A DNA stretch of 64,000 nucleotides from Dromaius novaehollandiae (lineage: Eukaryota; Chordata; Aves; Casuariiformes; Dromaiidae), in the NCBI RefSeq assembly GCF_036370855.1, contig NC_088106.1, forward strand, positions 30,263,501-30,327,500, written 5' to 3'. This document shows, piece after piece, positions 59,835-64,000 of the stretch (the stretch's first letter is position 1; each line of letters begins with the position of its first letter). The notes under the pieces were generated by a model, which did no database searches, had not been told where the DNA came from, and was given only the letters and a program-made list of their open reading frames with translations. A program made the position numbers and the translations under genes.

Positions 59835-61845
59835 CTTTTTCTCTCTCTCTCTCTCTTCTCTCTCTCTTTCTCTCTTTTCATTTATTCTCTTCTTCTGACA
59901 AGAGGTGGCTTAGGAAGATACTTAGCAAAGCAATGAACTGGTCACTCCCAAATAGCAAGATTTCCCAGCCATTTTAAATGCTTGTGATATGCATTTGGAC
60001 TTTTTTTTAAAACCTTTGTGCTCTCCATTATTTGGTGCATCCTGCTTTTGGGGGAAGAGGCTGCCTGCTGGACAAGTCTTCCACTGAAATGCTGAACCTT
60101 TGTTTTAGTTGGTTCTGATTTTCTCTTTGAGAGGGCTTGGCAGGGTACAATGCCACAGATTTTGAGGGAGGGAGACATAGAAAGGTCTTTCCTACATGTG
60201 GCTACAGGAAAAAGAAGTGAAGGACATAATGAATCCCTTTGCTGTGAAAAAGCATCTGCATAAACTCAAATGCAGGGGAATTTATCAGGCTTTGGAATAG
60301 ATCAGAGGCTGTAGGTGCACTCCAGGGTGGACCCAGGCTCCAGACTACCCGGAGACCTCAAGTGAATGCCCAGCCCACTAGGCAATGCTTTGTCATCCTG
60401 GCCAAGGTCAGATGGTAGATCCAGCTGCTTCTGTAATGCAGACCTTTCCCTTCTCCTGTCCCGCTCTTGGGTCCAGGCAAAAAACTTCAAGGTGAAGTGC
60501 AGTTTGCACCAGACTCTCTGCAAGTCACCCTCTCTTCTCCAGCCACAGCAGGGCTGATGAGACAGCACTGATGAGCCCTTCTGCTGTGTGAGAGTGCATG
60601 TGCAAAACCAAACCCATGTACTGCTTTCCCTTTCCACAGCCCCTCCAACCCTCTCTTCCCAAATTTCACTGACTCACTGCTCTCACACCATTACTTTCGA
60701 GGCTGAGTGCTTGCAGTCTACCTCTCTGTGAACAAACTAGGGATAGTTCATATCCATGTATCTGCTCTCTGTTATGCTTCACAGCACCAGGAGAAAAAAG
60801 TCAGAAAGCATCTGGCTTCAAATAAGTGGTCACCAACTGAAAAAGACTGAGAAAGTCTAGTAGAACTACTGACTTCCAAGAGATCTTGCACTTGGAGTAA
60901 CTCATCTTAAACTTAAATCAAGTGTAAAACGAGCCTTTCTGAATCCTCCCAGATTTTGCAGAGCCCATGAGACACATTGATCCACAGAGCAACAGGTGAC
61001 CAGTCAAAGTACTAGAGACTGTGATGCATTCACATGGAAACGTGTTGGTGGAGATACATACACCAGCATGGTGGCCTACTCAAGGAAGACACTCAGAAAT
61101 GTGTTTTCTCTCCACATTTGGCAAGCAACAGAGAGGCCCAAGTGACATCATTGGCCATAAGGTTGAAAACCACTGCTGTAGTTCAGTAAAAATCACACAC
61201 AATGTAAAGTCCCACTGGCACTGAATGACGAAACAACAGCTGAACCTGACTGGATGACAAAATGACACATTACTGAATGCATACAGAGATCTTTAATGGT
61301 TACTCTAGTAAAACACACTTTAATAAAACAAGAAAAATAAGAATTTGTATAGATTAAAAAGTTGGGTGCTAACGTTAGAAGTAAACCTTCAAGCATGTTT
61401 GACGTGCTCAGGTCTAGACTTCCAAATTCAGGAGGACTTTCAGATTTGAATGCTGGGAAAGGTTGGTGGAAGAGGTGCATACTTTTACTCACTAAGTCTT
61501 TTAGCAGATGCAAGAAAACATTTCTTTAGGGGCCTCAGCACTAACATATCATGCCCAAATCTCAGATGATTAAGATGGGGCAGAAATATCCACTGATAAT
61601 CCGATGTTTAGCATTGACATAACACAAAAATGTGCGGCAGCTGAACACAATGATCCCCCCCTTCAAAGGAGTCCAAGTAAACTAATCTCTTATTTCTCAC
61701 ATGGAAGAGGCACTGCAGAATGCTTCTTGCAGATAGTCCAGAGCAGCCCAAAGATAACTGCAACTAGAATGAGGTTTGGTGTAAAGAGAAGCTGTCATGG
61801 AAGGATCAGCACTGAAACAGTCTGAGGTTAACAGGGAGCTTAAGA
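59835..61845. other. CT tract then unassigned DNA
   Basis: 59836-59880 is a (CT)n-rich tract. 61500-61845 may hold more of the Gypsy pol (the RT C-terminus and tether), because the RNase H signal starts right after it, but I could not align it. Confidence 0.4.
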
Positions 61846-61849
61846 CGCT

Positions 61850-62690
61850 AGTTGATGCAAAGTCATTTTGGTCAGTGGCTGTCTTGCAAGATGATAGTTG
61901 AGCCACTGACTAAAACATACCAAAAACTATGCTTGCACTGAAAAAGAAATACAGGCAATTGTTTTAGATCATGAGTATTTTCATGAATATGTTTATGGGA
62001 AGAATTCAATCAAGGTAGAAAGAGACCGTAAAGCACTAGGAGCCATAGAGCAAAACCCATTGTACAATGAGCCACCTGGACTTCAGAAAAATGTAATGAA
62101 ATTGCAAAAGTACTCATTAAATGTGAAATACAGGCCCAGTAAGGAGCTTAGCAGATATGCTTTCAAGAACACCTATAAATAATGAAAGCAATGAACTGCA
62201 GGAAGAGGAGTTTGAAGTAAATATGAGTCAAGTACTACCCATGTCTGAAATGAAATCTGACAAGTTCAAACAAGTAACACAAAATGACCCAAGTTGACAA
62301 CAGTTTGGGGAAAGTAATTCTACATGGATGACCAAAGAAAATGTCAAGCCAGTGCTGAGCATAAAAACTTGTTGGACTAGAGATATGAAATTGCTGCAGT
62401 TGATGGGATTGTGCACAAAGAACATCATGTCATAATACAATATCAGTATGCGGTCAGAAATGCTAAGTGTTTTTCAGAGACTGGATCCTATAGTGTACTG
62501 AGGAAAGAAAAGAGGTGTGAGGGCTCCAAGTGGATTAAGTCTGAACATCATCATCAAAAGCAAATAAGTCTTCAACACATACAGGAGCAAAGCTAATGCA
62601 AAAGAGCCTCTGATATGACCTGAGGATGTGATTAGAGGTGCTCCAAGTTTGGTGAGGTCTCAGTATTGGGAAATGTGAAGCCTCAGCAAA
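61850..62690 (+). pseudogene. Ty3/Gypsy (Mag-like) RNase H to integrase relic
   Basis: A decayed pol segment. It starts with VDAKSFW and LQDD (61851-61898), the first RNase H strand with its catalytic Asp position. From 61922 to 62179 one phase is open for 86 codons and carries NYACTEKEIQAIV, FHEYVYGK, VERDRKAL and LQKYSLNVKYRPSKEL, the standard order of the Gypsy RNase H with E and D positions retained. After a stop at 62180, EEEFEVNM-type sequence (from 62202) and DGIVHKEHHVIIQ (62402) mark the connection to integrase. RSKANAKEPLI followed by a stop and PEDV (from 62583) marks the end of the integrase zinc-finger region. Stops and shifts preclude function. Integrase core motifs are not clear beyond 62690. 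Confidence 0.85.
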
Positions 62691-62694
62691 GATC

Positions 62695-63780
62695 CACAGG
62701 TCCATTTTCAGTCGACATATAACAGATGAAGGAATACTTTGCAGATCTCAGTTTTCTACTCTGGAGATAGCAGATGAAGTAACAATAGGTAAGTACAGGC
62801 AACAATAAGTAACAGCACACAAAATGTAAGCCATCTTCTTCTATTCTCTTTGGTCTACCAACCACACTATAGCAAGGCCATTCTTCATAGCTAAACTGTA
62901 GCAGAAAAGTCTTTGCAAACACCAAAAAAACTGACAGACCAGTCAACAAATTACCAGAACCAAGAGTATGTCCAGATATGACCCCAGATGAAGCACCAAC
63001 ACATACTCTAGTGATATGAGCGGCAAGATGCTTGTTGACTTCAATGGCAGCAAGACAGAGCCCTCAAGAGCTGGAAATAAATGAAGGATCTCCACATTAC
63101 AGGTGGATGCTTTCAGTACAAGTGAGCTCAGTGGAGAAGGGGCATTTTTCCCAAATACAGATGAAGAACTAAAAGGAAATCTCAAATTTCCATTGTGCGG
63201 GAAGGACACATTGTCTGTATTACCCCTTTGTCTGGGTATTTCTGGATTTATTTCAGCATATTATTAAGGACCATCAGCCCACGCTTTTAGAGCTGCTCTG
63301 TACATGAAAAGAAGTCTTCAAGGCAGCAGGGGACCTCTTGCAGATATCACCTTCATTTTAAAATCTAGCCCTATCATAATTCCTGTAGATATCTGCACTG
63401 TTGACAGATTTGCTCTGGTGCCAGCATTAATTGGAGCCAAGACAAGTTGTTCACTGAAAAAAACTGAATCTATGAAGAGGTTCAAGTGACTTTCATGTTC
63501 CATTATCAGTAAAAAAAAATCATTAACGCGTCACAAGTCCCTGGGAAATAGCAGATGATAATGACATTACAGAGGGCAGTATGCTATTCTTGTAAACCAG
63601 TGCTATCTGTTTCTACAAGGACAGTACATGAAGGCCAGAAGCCTCCCCATACCCAAATCAGCTTGTAAACTCTTCTTTAAATTTTTGATTGTTGATACAC
63701 TTTGTCATATCCATGTGTATACAAAAAGATCATTGTTCATTTATAGTAGTAGAGAATGGCAAATATGAGCTTACAATATG
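62695..63780. other. unassigned DNA, possible integrase remains
   Basis: It may continue the Gypsy relic (integrase core and C-terminus), but I found no convincing D-D-E motifs. The words 'tgttgacttcaatggcag' at 63031 occur in sauropsid repeats and could be part of one. Confidence 0.35.
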
Positions 63781-63784
63781 TGTT

Positions 63785-64000
63785 CGGCTCTGGGCATGCT
63801 GTTTTCAGAAAGATATTGACAGACTGGAGGGAGTTCAGAGAAGAGCAACAAAAATGATTTGAGCCTTGAGGACTGATCTATGAGGAAAGAAAGAGCAAAA
63901 TACACACAATCCGGTTAAGTGGTGACAGAGGAGGCTGGAAATGTACATTATAAATGTTTGAAAAATGGGCTTTCAAAAGAAGAGAGAACTAAGTTTTGTT
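63785..64000 (+). repeat. CR1 LINE fragment, cut by window end
   Basis: 'gttcggctctgggcatgctg' is followed by 'agaaagatattgacagactgg', 'gagttcagagaagagcaac' and 'aaaaatgatttgagcc'. This is CR1 3' region sequence in sense order. The element continues past the end of the window. Confidence 0.78.

Noticed and set aside
61922-62182. Open RNase H phase as a domesticated gene
   Set aside because: It ends in a stop, flanking pol motifs are frame-shifted, and there is no start codon context or exon structure. Ordinary decay explains it better than domestication.
1-64000. CRISPR arrays, operons, bacterial insertion sequences, attachment sites
   Set aside because: No regularly spaced repeats, no prokaryotic gene organisation, and the repeat content is clearly vertebrate.

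Overview
The window reads as vertebrate nuclear DNA from a sauropsid (bird, crocodilian or turtle). The main evidence is the repeat content: about ten fragments of CR1 LINEs, relics of a tRNA-headed SINE with a CR1-type tail, one palindromic amniote repeat, and two decayed Ty3/Gypsy (Mag-like) pol fragments. The CR1 pieces are old and truncated and recognisable repeats cover only a small part of the window. That low density favours a bird over a turtle or crocodilian, but this is inference. Nothing looks bacterial or organellar: no operons, no Shine-Dalgarno-led frames, no rRNA and no intact tRNA.

I found no protein-coding exon I can support. The longest ATG frames (179, 162, 154 and 151 codons) show no recognisable domain, overlap one another on both strands and look like chance frames. 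The only protein-like signals are transposon relics: a Gypsy reverse transcriptase domain split over three frames (about 18905-19420, +), a Gypsy RNase H to integrase N-terminal stretch (about 61850-62690, +), and two CR1 ORF2 remnants on the minus strand (about 29230-29640 and 46105-46470).

Layout: 1-6.1 kb holds weak SINE/CR1 relics and an AT-rich block. 6.4-7.1 kb is a candidate regulatory block with a perfect 19-bp palindrome, followed by pyrimidine tracts. 8.4-12.4 kb has a minus-strand CR1 and weak CR1 ends. 12.7-15.4 kb carries the strongest cluster of candidate conserved non-coding elements. 16.4-19.4 kb holds two CR1 fragments and the Gypsy RT relic. 22.8-25.6 kb has AT-rich blocks, a Z-DNA-prone GC/AC tract and a pentamer tract. 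29-31 kb has a CR1 ORF2 relic and a CR1 3' fragment. 35-44 kb has microsatellites, a tRNA-SINE head and several candidate regulatory blocks. 45-46.5 kb has the palindromic repeat and a CR1 RT relic. 49.5-59.8 kb has further candidate blocks, a SINE tail, a CR1 fragment and a possible small exon at 59663-59730. 61.8-64 kb has the second Gypsy relic and a CR1 that runs off the end.

The simplest reading is a gene-poor intergenic or long-intronic segment. Its AT-rich blocks, dense in homeodomain-type TAAT cores and octamer motifs, are typical of the surroundings of a developmental regulator. I could not identify the locus. All conservation statements are guesses from sequence texture, because no alignment was possible.
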